Origin: Dehalococcoidia bacterium
GTDB lineage: Bacteria; Chloroflexota; Dehalococcoidia; GIF9; AB-539-J10
Assembly: GCA_007129495.1 (NCBI GenBank)
Contig: SKVJ01000007.1
Coordinates: forward strand, 18,932 to 82,931
Length of the DNA: 64,000 nucleotides
Direction of reading: 5' to 3'
Shown: in pieces, positions 55,128 to 62,702 of the stretch
How the letters are laid out: every line of letters begins with the position of its first letter
Numbering within the stretch: the stretch's first letter is position 1
Translations under genes and position numbers: made by a program
The notes under the pieces: generated by a model
What the model saw: only the letters and a program-made list of their open reading frames with translations
Told to the model about the DNA's origin: nothing
Database searches by the model: none

Positions 55128-56381
55128 CTATTCCTCTCTAAGATATGCGGCAAGAGAAGCCTGGGGTACTGCCACTTGGGCGTTCGCAGACATATCTCTT
55201 ACCACGGCCTCTCCCCTCTCTACCTCATCGTCGCCGAGTATCACTGCGTACCGGACACCAAGCGCGTTCGCATGGCGCAGTTGAGCCTTGAGACTTCTAT
55301 CGCCCGTTGAAGTGATTATCCCGATGTGCGAATCCCTGAGTTCCCGGCTCACTAATACAGCGGCCCGTCGGGCTGCATCTCCTCGAAATGCTATGTAGAC
55401 AGCTGGCGCCGCCGGTGAAGATACGGTGATGCCCTGCTCCTTCAGGTTGAGAATGATTCGCTCCAAGCCTGTTGCGAAGCCGACACCTGGAGTGGGGCGT
55501 CCGCCGATCTGCTCGATAAGTTCATCGTACCTGCCGCCACCGGCGATGGCGCTTTGCCCCCCCTGACGTTGGGGCAGGATCTCGAACACCGTTCTCGTGT
55601 AGTAGTCCAGCCCTCGAACGAGCTTATGATTAAGCGCGTACGGAATACCGAGGAGCGTCAATTGCTCTTGCACGTCCCGGAAGTGGATCTCACAGTCCGG
55701 GCACAGGTGCTCCGAGATCCGCGGCGCCTCATCTACTACGGTTCTACAAGCAGGCTCCTTACAGTCCAGCAGGCGCAGCGGGTTTCGAACCATGCGTACC
55801 CGGCAATCGCTACAAACGGGGACTGCAAGCGACTCATAATGGCTCCGAAGAAGGTCCACGTAGTGCGGCTGGCACTGGCGGCAGCCGATGCTGTTTAGAA
55901 GGATGGAGAGCTGTTGAAGGCCGAGCGACGAGAGAAATCTGAGGGCCAGCTCTATTACCTCAACATCCAGACTTGCAGAAGCATCACCGAGGGCTTCGCA
56001 TCCGAATTGATGGTGCTGACGGTACCGACCGGCTTGAGGACGCTCGTAGCGGAATGTCGGGCCGAGGTAGTATAGACGCACAGGTTGAGGAAGGCTTGCC
56101 ATGCCGTGCTCGACGTATGCGCGACAGATTGGAGCCGTGTTCTCCGCCCGCAGCGTCAGTTTCTGTCCGCTACGGTCCTCGAAGACGTACATCTCCTTTT
56201 CAACGAGGTCGGTTCCGTCGGCGCTACTTCTCGCGAAAAGACCATAGTCCTCAAATACCGGAGTGTCGAGGCGCTCGTACCCGTACAGCCGACACACCTC
56301 GGCTGCACGCGCCTGGACATGCGCCCAGTACGCCTGTTCGGCCGGAAGTATGTCGACTGTTCCTCTAGGTGCCCTGTACAC
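55128..56381 (-). CDS. hisS: Histidyl-tRNA synthetase
   Basis: This class II synthetase of 417 aa has motif 1 (RGTVDILPAEQAYW), motif 2 (GPTFRYERPQAGRYRQHHQFG), the histidine motif VRGLDYYTRTVFE and a C-terminal anticodon-binding domain. The start codon is GTG 56381, with GGAGTG 13 bases upstream. The central part has several Cys (CRQCQPHY, VCSDCRVR, LCPDCEIHF), possibly a structural metal site. The length is normal. Confidence 0.94.
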   Translation of the reverse strand: MYRAPRGTVDILPAEQAYWAHVQARAAEVCRLYGYERLDTPVFEDYGLFARSSADGTDLVEKEMYVFEDRSGQKLTLRAENTAPICRAYVEHGMASLPQPVRLYYLGPTFRYERPQAGRYRQHHQFGCEALGDASASLDVEVIELALRFLSSLGLQQLSILLNSIGCRQCQPHYVDLLRSHYESLAVPVCSDCRVRMVRNPLRLLDCKEPACRTVVDEAPRISEHLCPDCEIHFRDVQEQLTLLGIPYALNHKLVRGLDYYTRTVFEILPQRQGGQSAIAGGGRYDELIEQIGGRPTPGVGFATGLERIILNLKEQGITVSSPAAPAVYIAFRGDAARRAAVLVSRELRDSHIGIITSTGDRSLKAQLRHANALGVRYAVILGDDEVERGEAVVRDMSANAQVAVPQASLAAYLREE

Positions 56382-56428
56382 GGCTGCTTAACTACACTCC
56401 TTACGCCTTACTCGAGGGTCGGCGGTTA

Positions 56429-57037
56429 CTAGGCTACCGCCTTCATGCCCCTCGAGAGCGCATCGTAGTTTAACTCCAGCCTGTCAGGAGGCAGGCTTGC
56501 CTGCAGTTGGGCCTGGATGTCGTCTACAGTCAGCGTGAGTTGCTCGGTACCTAGAACGGCGCCGATCATTACGATGTTCATGGCAATAGGTGCACCTAAC
56601 TCCAGCGCGATGCCCGTTGCATCCAGGAACCAGGATTTCCTGGTCAGTGTAGTGATGGCATCCTTGAGTTCATCCAGTTCCGGATACACATCGCGGTTAG
56701 CGGCTACGCCAGCCGGGACGACCGGATAGGTGTTGCTGATACAGACGGTATCGGGATTGGCGTACTTCTGGACCATGCGCAGCGTCTCAAGCGGCTCCAG
56801 TCCGATGATGAGGTGCGCCCTGCCCTCGGGCATGAGAGGTCCGTACTCGCGTTTCTGAGACACTCTCACGCTGCTGAATACTGCACCACCCCGCTGTGCC
56901 GCACCGAAGGTTTCTCCAATAGTGGCGAAGCCTCCTTTTTTGATGTAGGCACTGCCAACCATGCCGGACAACAGTATGTTTCCCTGGCCGCCCACACCAC
57001 AGATGATGAGGTTCAAGGGATCCGCAGAGATAGCCAT
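56429..57037 (-). CDS. iorB: Indolepyruvate ferredoxin oxidoreductase, beta subunit
   Basis: This is the gamma-type domain subunit of the enzyme that oxidises aryl-pyruvates or other 2-oxo acids to acyl-CoA with ferredoxin. The 202 aa show IICGVGGQGNILLSGMVG and GETFGAAQRGGAVFSSVR, both diagnostic. ATG 57037 shares one base with the iorA stop, so translation is coupled; an extension to 57097 would overlap iorA. Together with iorA this suggests 2-oxo acid catabolism or formation of arylacetyl-CoA. Confidence 0.92.
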   Translation of the reverse strand: MAISADPLNLIICGVGGQGNILLSGMVGSAYIKKGGFATIGETFGAAQRGGAVFSSVRVSQKREYGPLMPEGRAHLIIGLEPLETLRMVQKYANPDTVCISNTYPVVPAGVAANRDVYPELDELKDAITTLTRKSWFLDATGIALELGAPIAMNIVMIGAVLGTEQLTLTVDDIQAQLQASLPPDRLELNYDALSRGMKAVA

Positions 57038-58950
57038 TATGCTCGTTCCTCCTTCACGATCGCCTTGCTCGGGCACAGGTCGGCACACAGGCCGCACTCA
57101 GCGCACAGAGCCTCCAGTATCTTCGCCTTGCCCGTCACCTGATCGTATCCTATGCCTGGACACTGGAGGATGCGGTAGCAGAAGCTACACTTGTCGCCCT
57201 TGCACTTCTCAGTTTCAACCCAGACGGTGTACGGGTGTCTTCTCTCCTCCCGCATGCGCTGCAATTCGCAGGCGTGACGAAGAATCAGCACCTTCACGCC
57301 ACCTTCATCCTTCATGAGATCCAGCAGCTTAGCGGTTGACGTCTTGGTGTCGAAGGCGTCAACGACCTCGACTCGGCAGCCAAGAGTCCGGCAGAGTTCC
57401 TCCGCGCTCACGATTGCAGTGGGTTCCTGTGTCGCCATTCGACCTGTTCCGGCGTGGGGTTGGAAGCCCGTCATCGCGGTTATGGAGTTGTCCAGGATGA
57501 TGGCGACCATGTTCGCCTTGTTGTAGATTGCATTTACGAGAGGCGTTATCGAGGCATGGAAGAACGTGGAGTCTCCGCAGATGCCAATGACCGGCTGTTC
57601 GAATCCGAACTGTTCCAGTTGCCCGAAGCCGCACGCCTCTCCGAGGCCGCCTCCCATGCAGTGTAATGTGTTGGTTACCTGCGTGCCGTCCGGGAATGCA
57701 TCCATTGTGTAGCAGCCAATGTCACTCGTGACCACCGCATTTCGCCCGTCGCGCTTGATTGCGTTGCTGATGGAGTAGAAGCTGGCTCTGTGGGGGCAGC
57801 CTGCGCACCAGATGAGGCCGCGATTGACGACCATTCTGGCAGTGATTTCATCGAGTTTGGCCTGGTACTCAGGATCGCGTGCCTGGTAGTCCATGTCGAA
57901 GATCTGGCACAGCGCGGAGATAACCCTGTCAGGATTGTTCTCTCCGACATAGCTGAAGTGTCCTGAGCCTTTCCCTAGAATCTCCGGTACGTCGGCAAGT
58001 CTGGCATCGGCAACAGCAGCTTTGGCATGCGTCTCCACGTATGGGTCGACTTCTTCGACTACCAGAACGCGTTTTGCGTTGCGGATGTGCGAAACGACGA
58101 GGCGTGAAGGGAACGGCCAGAGCGTACCGAGTTTCAGGATGCCCACCCTGTCTCCCAGGTTCAGTTCTTCCACCGCATCCCTGGAACACGGGGCCCCGCT
58201 TCCGCAGCAGACGATCAGAAGCTCGGGACTGTCGGGACCCTCATAGGAGTTGAAGGGCGACTCCTCGAAACGTTCGCGGATCTTTGCCATCTTCTCGACG
58301 AGGATTGCATGCTTCGGGGGAGCTATGTAAGGAGTGAACATCTTGGTCCGGTCGTACTTCGCCTGGCGTTCCGCCTTCCTGTACTCCCCGACCTGTACTC
58401 TTCCCCTGGCATGTGCCAGCCTCGTGTAGTCACGAAGCCAGCAGAAGATCTGAAACTCCTCGGAAAGATCAAAGAGGTACTTCGTCATTTCGTACGCTTC
58501 CTGGAAGCTTGACGGCTCAAGAAGCGGTGCATTCGCCATTTGAGCGACCCATCGAGTGTCCTCTTCGTCTCCGCTTGCGTGCGACTGTGGATCATCGGCC
58601 ACTACCACGAGCATCGCGCCGTTTTGATCGCCCAGCGTGGCGAGGTTAATATGCTGCAACGTATCCATTGCCACGTTCAGCCCCGCGTTCTTCATGGAAC
58701 TTATCGAGCGAAGACCCGCATATGCTGCGGCAAGCGCTGCTTCGGTCGCCACCTTTTCATTGCTCGACCATTCGGCGTGCAGCCCGGCTTCCTTCGCGAC
58801 CGCCGCGAAATTGGTCAGAATCTCTGTCGAAGGTGTTCCCGGGTAGGCAGCGCAGTACTGCACCCCTGCCTCAAGCGCCCCCCGGGCAATGGCTTCGTTC
58901 CCCTGTAGCAGGTGATACGAGCCAGTTGGCAGTTTAGCCAGATTTGGCAT
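57037..58950 (-). CDS. iorA: Indolepyruvate ferredoxin oxidoreductase, alpha subunit
   Basis: This 637-aa TPP-dependent subunit starts with the pyrimidine-binding domain (QYCAAYPGTPSTEILTNFA) and carries the TPP-binding core (GDSTFFHASITPLVNAIYNK). It ends in an iron-sulfur domain with two clusters: CKGDKCSFCYRILQCPG and CAECGLCADLCPSKA. The length matches archaeal and clostridial IorA. GGGGG lies before ATG 58950. It sits 62 bases after the MhpD-like hydratase on the same strand. Confidence 0.94.
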   Translation of the reverse strand: MPNLAKLPTGSYHLLQGNEAIARGALEAGVQYCAAYPGTPSTEILTNFAAVAKEAGLHAEWSSNEKVATEAALAAAYAGLRSISSMKNAGLNVAMDTLQHINLATLGDQNGAMLVVVADDPQSHASGDEEDTRWVAQMANAPLLEPSSFQEAYEMTKYLFDLSEEFQIFCWLRDYTRLAHARGRVQVGEYRKAERQAKYDRTKMFTPYIAPPKHAILVEKMAKIRERFEESPFNSYEGPDSPELLIVCCGSGAPCSRDAVEELNLGDRVGILKLGTLWPFPSRLVVSHIRNAKRVLVVEEVDPYVETHAKAAVADARLADVPEILGKGSGHFSYVGENNPDRVISALCQIFDMDYQARDPEYQAKLDEITARMVVNRGLIWCAGCPHRASFYSISNAIKRDGRNAVVTSDIGCYTMDAFPDGTQVTNTLHCMGGGLGEACGFGQLEQFGFEQPVIGICGDSTFFHASITPLVNAIYNKANMVAIILDNSITAMTGFQPHAGTGRMATQEPTAIVSAEELCRTLGCRVEVVDAFDTKTSTAKLLDLMKDEGGVKVLILRHACELQRMREERRHPYTVWVETEKCKGDKCSFCYRILQCPGIGYDQVTGKAKILEALCAECGLCADLCPSKAIVKEERA

Positions 58951-59012
58951 GTTGTCCCCCTAATTCTTTGACTGTGATGCGCATATAGTCAGCGCGCCAA
59001 CAGGCGCGCTCG

Positions 59013-59801
59013 TTACTCGAAGCAAATGGATACCGAGCCGAGCCGATCAAAAGTGGCCCGCAGGTGGCAGCCGGCTTCCACAGTGACGGCCTGAACAAAA
59101 CTGCCGGACATAACAAACTCACCTTTCTTCAAGGAAATACCGTACTCAGTCAGCTTGTTCGCCAGCCATGCGACTGACTGGACCGGATTGCCGAGCACGG
59201 CCGCCCCGGCTGCTGTGCTGACAAGCGATCCGTTCTTCTCCAGCACCAGTCCCAGATACCGGAGGTCAAGATCCCTTATGGGAGTGAGCTTGCCTCCAAG
59301 AATCATCAAAGCGGCAGAGGCGTTATCCGAGATGGAATCCTTAACGGTGATCTTCCAGTCCTTGTAGCGACTGTCGATTACCTCGAATGCGGGCAAGACC
59401 CCCTCCGTGGCTTCAATGACGTTCGCTGCATTGACACCAGGGCCCTTGAGATCTTCCTTCAGAAGGAACGCGATTTCGGGCTCGATTCTCGGGAGGATAA
59501 GGCTGCTCATCGGGATCGGGGCGCCTTCACGCACGACCATCCTATCGATGATCATGCCGTAGTCAGGTTCGTGGATATTCATCTGCTCCTGCATAGCCTT
59601 ACTTGTAAGGCCAATCTTCTTGCCGACGATGAAGGCTCCCGCTCTCACCAGGGAATCAAACGTCTTCAGTTGAATCGCGTACGCATCTTCATAGGAGGCA
59701 TCGGGGAATCGCTCAGTAAGAGCGACGATAGGAGTAGCCGTTCTCTCGGCCTCAATGAGTTCGCTTGATATCTGTGCGATCTGCTCTTTGCTAAGCGGCA
59801 T
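59013..59801 (-). CDS. MhpD-type 2-hydroxypentadienoate hydratase/decarboxylase family protein
   Basis: This 262-aa member of the FAH-like 2-keto-4-pentenoate hydratase / 4-oxalocrotonate decarboxylase family is metal-dependent. The metal-binding Glu pair is in PRIEPEIAFLL, and the long DNASAALMILGG and AAAVLGNPVQSVAWLANKL stretches are typical. Such enzymes act in meta-cleavage pathways, but no ring-cleavage gene is visible. AAGGAGG precedes ATG 59801. An extended -10 promoter lies upstream, so the hydratase, iorA and iorB may form one transcript. Confidence 0.88.
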   Translation of the reverse strand: MPLSKEQIAQISSELIEAERTATPIVALTERFPDASYEDAYAIQLKTFDSLVRAGAFIVGKKIGLTSKAMQEQMNIHEPDYGMIIDRMVVREGAPIPMSSLILPRIEPEIAFLLKEDLKGPGVNAANVIEATEGVLPAFEVIDSRYKDWKITVKDSISDNASAALMILGGKLTPIRDLDLRYLGLVLEKNGSLVSTAAGAAVLGNPVQSVAWLANKLTEYGISLKKGEFVMSGSFVQAVTVEAGCHLRATFDRLGSVSICFE

Positions 59802-59855
59802 ATGGCCTCCTTACGACCGTGGCGTTGCTGCCCGCGTCCGTTTGCAGTCAGCTTC

Positions 59856-59864
59856 ATTGTATCA
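59856..59864 (-). promoter_or_regulatory. Extended -10 promoter of the hydratase-iorAB unit
   Basis: On the minus strand TGATACAAT (59864-59856) is an extended -10 element. The start near 59849 lies between the hairpin at 59896-59929 and ATG 59801. Confidence 0.5.
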
Positions 59865-59895
59865 GACTGGCGATGGGCGGTCGGCAGAGCAGTGA

Positions 59896-59929
59896 CACTC
59901 GGGGCATGCCACGTGGCATCCCCCGAGTG
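59896..59929. terminator. Large inverted repeat between the LarA-like gene and the hydratase
   Basis: The arms 59896-59912 and 59913-59929 are complementary over 16 of 17 positions (one C/C mismatch) with the palindrome CACGTG at the centre. It lies 14 bases after the stop of the LarA-like gene. There is no U-tract, so it could be a Rho-assisted terminator, RNA processing site or a DNA operator. Confidence 0.5.
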
Positions 59930-59942
59930 GACCTGTGTCCTG

Positions 59943-61193
59943 CTAGCAGACGGCAACCATGGAAGGGAAGTACTGCACGGTGCCATCAGGTACGACAGCC
60001 ACCTTGGCATTCTTTCCATAGGCGGACTCGAGATGCTGCAGCGTCTCGGGCCACGAGCGGGTGAAGGTCACCTGCTCGTACGGTGCAAGCCAGTCGGCGC
60101 CCACGAAATCCGGATACGGTTGCATAACCGTAAGGCGCTTCGTGTTAACGGGAAGCTCGGTCTTTGGCCTGAATGCACGGCCGCCGATGTGCCTGCCGAA
60201 GCTCCTGCTCCAGTAATGATTAATCTGTCCCTCAGGAGTGACAACGAGCAGCACCAGATCACCGCCGGTCTTCTTCAGCATCGGAGCAGTTACCGCCGGA
60301 GCCAGAAGCATCTCGTCGGCTTTGGAGAAGCAATTGGCTACTACGATGTCGCAATCCTCGACAGGATCAGTTGCCCAGTACTCACGGGCGATCTTGACGC
60401 CCTCGACATGCTCATCGACCACATCGCCGACGAACAGGTGCGTGACTCGCCTGTCGAAGTTGTAAAGGCAGTCCACTTTCACATCCAGTCCCGCCATGCG
60501 TGCCGCCTCGTTCATGTCCTGTTTGAGAACATTACCCTCGAATTTGCCGATGCCCGCTGTGGGGTGTGGAAAGAGCCGCGTGTGATTCAGGTCGATGGTT
60601 GTAATGGATGCGACGCCCGGCAGGATGATCTTGCTTCCGCCTCCAAATCCGCTGAATGGGTGCGGAACAATGGCACCGATGCCGATCTTGTAGTCACAGC
60701 GCATTACTTCAGCGTTGAACTGCATGGGGATGCCTTGCGAGCTTGGGCCGACCGAATTGCAGTTCTCGTAGGGATTATGGTTGTATACAGGGAAACGCCC
60801 CATGACGTCATCGCCGAGTTTCTTCCTGAAGTCGATGCCGTTCATGGAACCATGGGCGCCGATGGCGGCGATGAAGCGGATCTGATTGTCCTTGATGCCG
60901 GCGGCTGCCAGTTCCTCGAGGACGTAAGGGATAATGTCCGCGCTTGGCGTCGCTCTCGACATGTCGTCGAAGAGAATGCATACCTCCTTCTTGCCCTTAG
61001 CACCCTCACGAATGGGAGCCGTGCCGATAGGGTTCGCAAAAGCTTCACGGAATCCTGCATCGTCGAGAGCTGGAGTACCATCGCCCCGGTGTCTGCAGAC
61101 AGACACATCCCACGATTCAGGGAAGTCGACGTCGAGTTCCGTGTCGCCGTACCAGGCGAGTATGGGCAGAGTTACCTTGTTCGTATTACTCAT
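59943..61193 (-). CDS. LarA-like nickel-pincer hydroxyacid racemase/epimerase
   Basis: This 416-aa protein of the LarA (DUF2088) family racemises or epimerises 2-hydroxy acids using a nickel-pincer nucleotide. The N-terminal part has ILFDDMSRATPS. The central cofactor-binding region is IVPHPFSGFGGGSKIILPGV, which supplies the His and Lys ligands in lactate racemase. Substrate specificity cannot be told; it need not be lactate. The cofactor-making genes larB, larC and larE are not in the window. It follows the split lyase by 24 bases on the same strand. Confidence 0.83.
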   Translation of the reverse strand: MSNTNKVTLPILAWYGDTELDVDFPESWDVSVCRHRGDGTPALDDAGFREAFANPIGTAPIREGAKGKKEVCILFDDMSRATPSADIIPYVLEELAAAGIKDNQIRFIAAIGAHGSMNGIDFRKKLGDDVMGRFPVYNHNPYENCNSVGPSSQGIPMQFNAEVMRCDYKIGIGAIVPHPFSGFGGGSKIILPGVASITTIDLNHTRLFPHPTAGIGKFEGNVLKQDMNEAARMAGLDVKVDCLYNFDRRVTHLFVGDVVDEHVEGVKIAREYWATDPVEDCDIVVANCFSKADEMLLAPAVTAPMLKKTGGDLVLLVVTPEGQINHYWSRSFGRHIGGRAFRPKTELPVNTKRLTVMQPYPDFVGADWLAPYEQVTFTRSWPETLQHLESAYGKNAKVAVVPDGTVQYFPSMVAVC

Positions 61194-61217
61194 GTTTCCT
61201 CCTGTTGATACATGCTG

Positions 61218-62372
61218 CTACGCGAGCGGTCCGACCAGGAAGAGACCGTTGTCCCTGTCCTGGCCCAATATTTCGGCCTTCGTCTGTCTGCCCGACGCCA
61301 CTTCAATCGCCTCGGCGTAGAGATCTGCTCCAATGTCGCCGATGTGTTCTTTGTCGGCCAGATTGACGTAGAAGTCGATATTATCCTTCATTTTCTCATA
61401 GCTGACGCCGTTCGCCGTGACCTTGATGACGGGAACAAATGGAGAACCGAGAGGCGTGCCCCGCCCTGTTGAGAAGAACATGACGGTGGCTCCGGCGGCG
61501 GCCATTGCCGTGAGCGATGGAGCATCGAAGCCTGGACCGTCCACAATGGTCAGCCCGCCCTTCGTCGGACGTTCGCCGTACTCATAGATTTCCTGGATGG
61601 GCTCGGTTCCACCTTTGGATATCGCCCCCAACGACTTCTCCTCTATGGTGGTAAGGCCACCCTGGATGTTGCCCTTCGTGGGGTTGGTGCCGCGCATGTC
61701 GACACCTTTCTCAAGGAAGCGCTCCTCATAGCGGCGCACCAGGTTGGTGATCTGCTCTCCTACCTCAGGGGTGACTGCCCTGCGGGCAAGCAGATGTTCG
61801 GCTCCGATGAATTCGGTGGTCTCGCTGAACACCGCCCGGCCGCCTTTCTTCACCAGGATGTCGAACGCAGCTCCTATTGCAGGGTTCGCTCCAAGCCCGG
61901 AGGTTGTGTCGGACCCGCCGCATTCGGCGCCGAACATGAGTTTCGACTCATCGAACTGCTCGCGGCTGATGCGGGACGCATCGCTTACCATCTGGCGGGC
62001 GACACGTGTCGCCTGCTCAGTAGTTGCGATGGTTCCTCCGACGTCCTGGATCACGAACTTCTCCACAGGCTTACCGGCTGCGGCTATCTTCTCTGCGATA
62101 CCGTCGATGTCGATCGGGTCACAGCCAAGACTGATGAGCACAACAGCGGCGATATTGGGGTTCAAAGCCAGGTTCGTCAGCGTTCGGTTCGCCATCTCAA
62201 GGTCGGACGGCGTCAACGCGCATCCCTGCTGGTGAAGGAATGGTACGGACCCCTTCACGTTGTCGCTCACCTGGCGGGCAGTTGCCGTTGCACACACGAC
62301 AGTCGGAACAATCGCGACATAATTTCGCGTTCCGACTGAACCGCCTGGACGTGGGTATCCCCAGAAACTCAC
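61218..62372 (-). CDS. UxaA/SuyB-type lyase, large subunit
   Basis: The 384-aa protein matches the C-terminal (large) domain of altronate/galactarate dehydratases and the SuyB subunit of (2R)-sulfolactate sulfo-lyase. Characteristic stretches are GYPRPGGSVGTRNYVAIVPT, LMFGAECGGSDTTSGLGANPA, MRGTNPTKGNIQGGLTTIEEKSLG and FSTGRGTPLGSPFVPVIKV. The Cys in GAECGGSD and others may hold an iron-sulfur cluster. Being encoded apart from its SAF-domain partner favours a SuyAB-like split enzyme. The stop-start overlap with the small subunit is four bases. Confidence 0.82.
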   Translation of the reverse strand: MSFWGYPRPGGSVGTRNYVAIVPTVVCATATARQVSDNVKGSVPFLHQQGCALTPSDLEMANRTLTNLALNPNIAAVVLISLGCDPIDIDGIAEKIAAAGKPVEKFVIQDVGGTIATTEQATRVARQMVSDASRISREQFDESKLMFGAECGGSDTTSGLGANPAIGAAFDILVKKGGRAVFSETTEFIGAEHLLARRAVTPEVGEQITNLVRRYEERFLEKGVDMRGTNPTKGNIQGGLTTIEEKSLGAISKGGTEPIQEIYEYGERPTKGGLTIVDGPGFDAPSLTAMAAAGATVMFFSTGRGTPLGSPFVPVIKVTANGVSYEKMKDNIDFYVNLADKEHIGDIGADLYAEAIEVASGRQTKAEILGQDRDNGLFLVGPLA

Positions 62373-62674
62373 TTAGTGGCTCCTCTCACTACGTCGCCAC
62401 GGCCTCGAGTGCTTGCGACGTTGTGGACATGCACGTGTTCGCCAGCCTTAATCTCTTTCGTTGCCTCACCGATCACCTCGCCATATTTCAGAATCGGCGA
62501 GCCTCCCTCGATGTCAAGCAGGCTGAACTTGTGCCCGAACTGTATGGGATTGGCCAGCTTCACCGTTAGTTGCTTATTGTCTACCTCCAGGTCGACCGTC
62601 TCGCCGGCAGCCAGATCGGTGAGAGCCGTTGCCACGTTGTCCTTGCTGTTGAGGACGATTGCCTTTCTCTGCAT
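62369..62674 (-). CDS. SAF-domain small subunit (UxaA-N/SuyA type)
   Basis: The 101-aa protein is a single SAF domain: NVATALTDLAAGETVDLEVD, then the conserved IQFGHKFSLLDIEGGSPILKYG and VIGEATKEIKAGEHVHVHNV, followed by a short tail. It is the N-terminal domain of altronate dehydratase or the SuyA subunit. It overlaps the large-subunit gene by four bases, so the two form a stoichiometric complex. Confidence 0.82.
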   Translation of the reverse strand: MQRKAIVLNSKDNVATALTDLAAGETVDLEVDNKQLTVKLANPIQFGHKFSLLDIEGGSPILKYGEVIGEATKEIKAGEHVHVHNVASTRGRGDVVRGATK

Positions 62675-62702
62675 GAGACTCCTTCTACATAAGCATTATG
62701 TT

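Noticed and set aside
59802..61208. 468-codon open frame on the plus strand opposite the LarA-like gene
   Set aside because: It is a mirror frame of a well-supported minus-strand gene, has no recognisable motif, and its start lies in the intergenic hairpin region.
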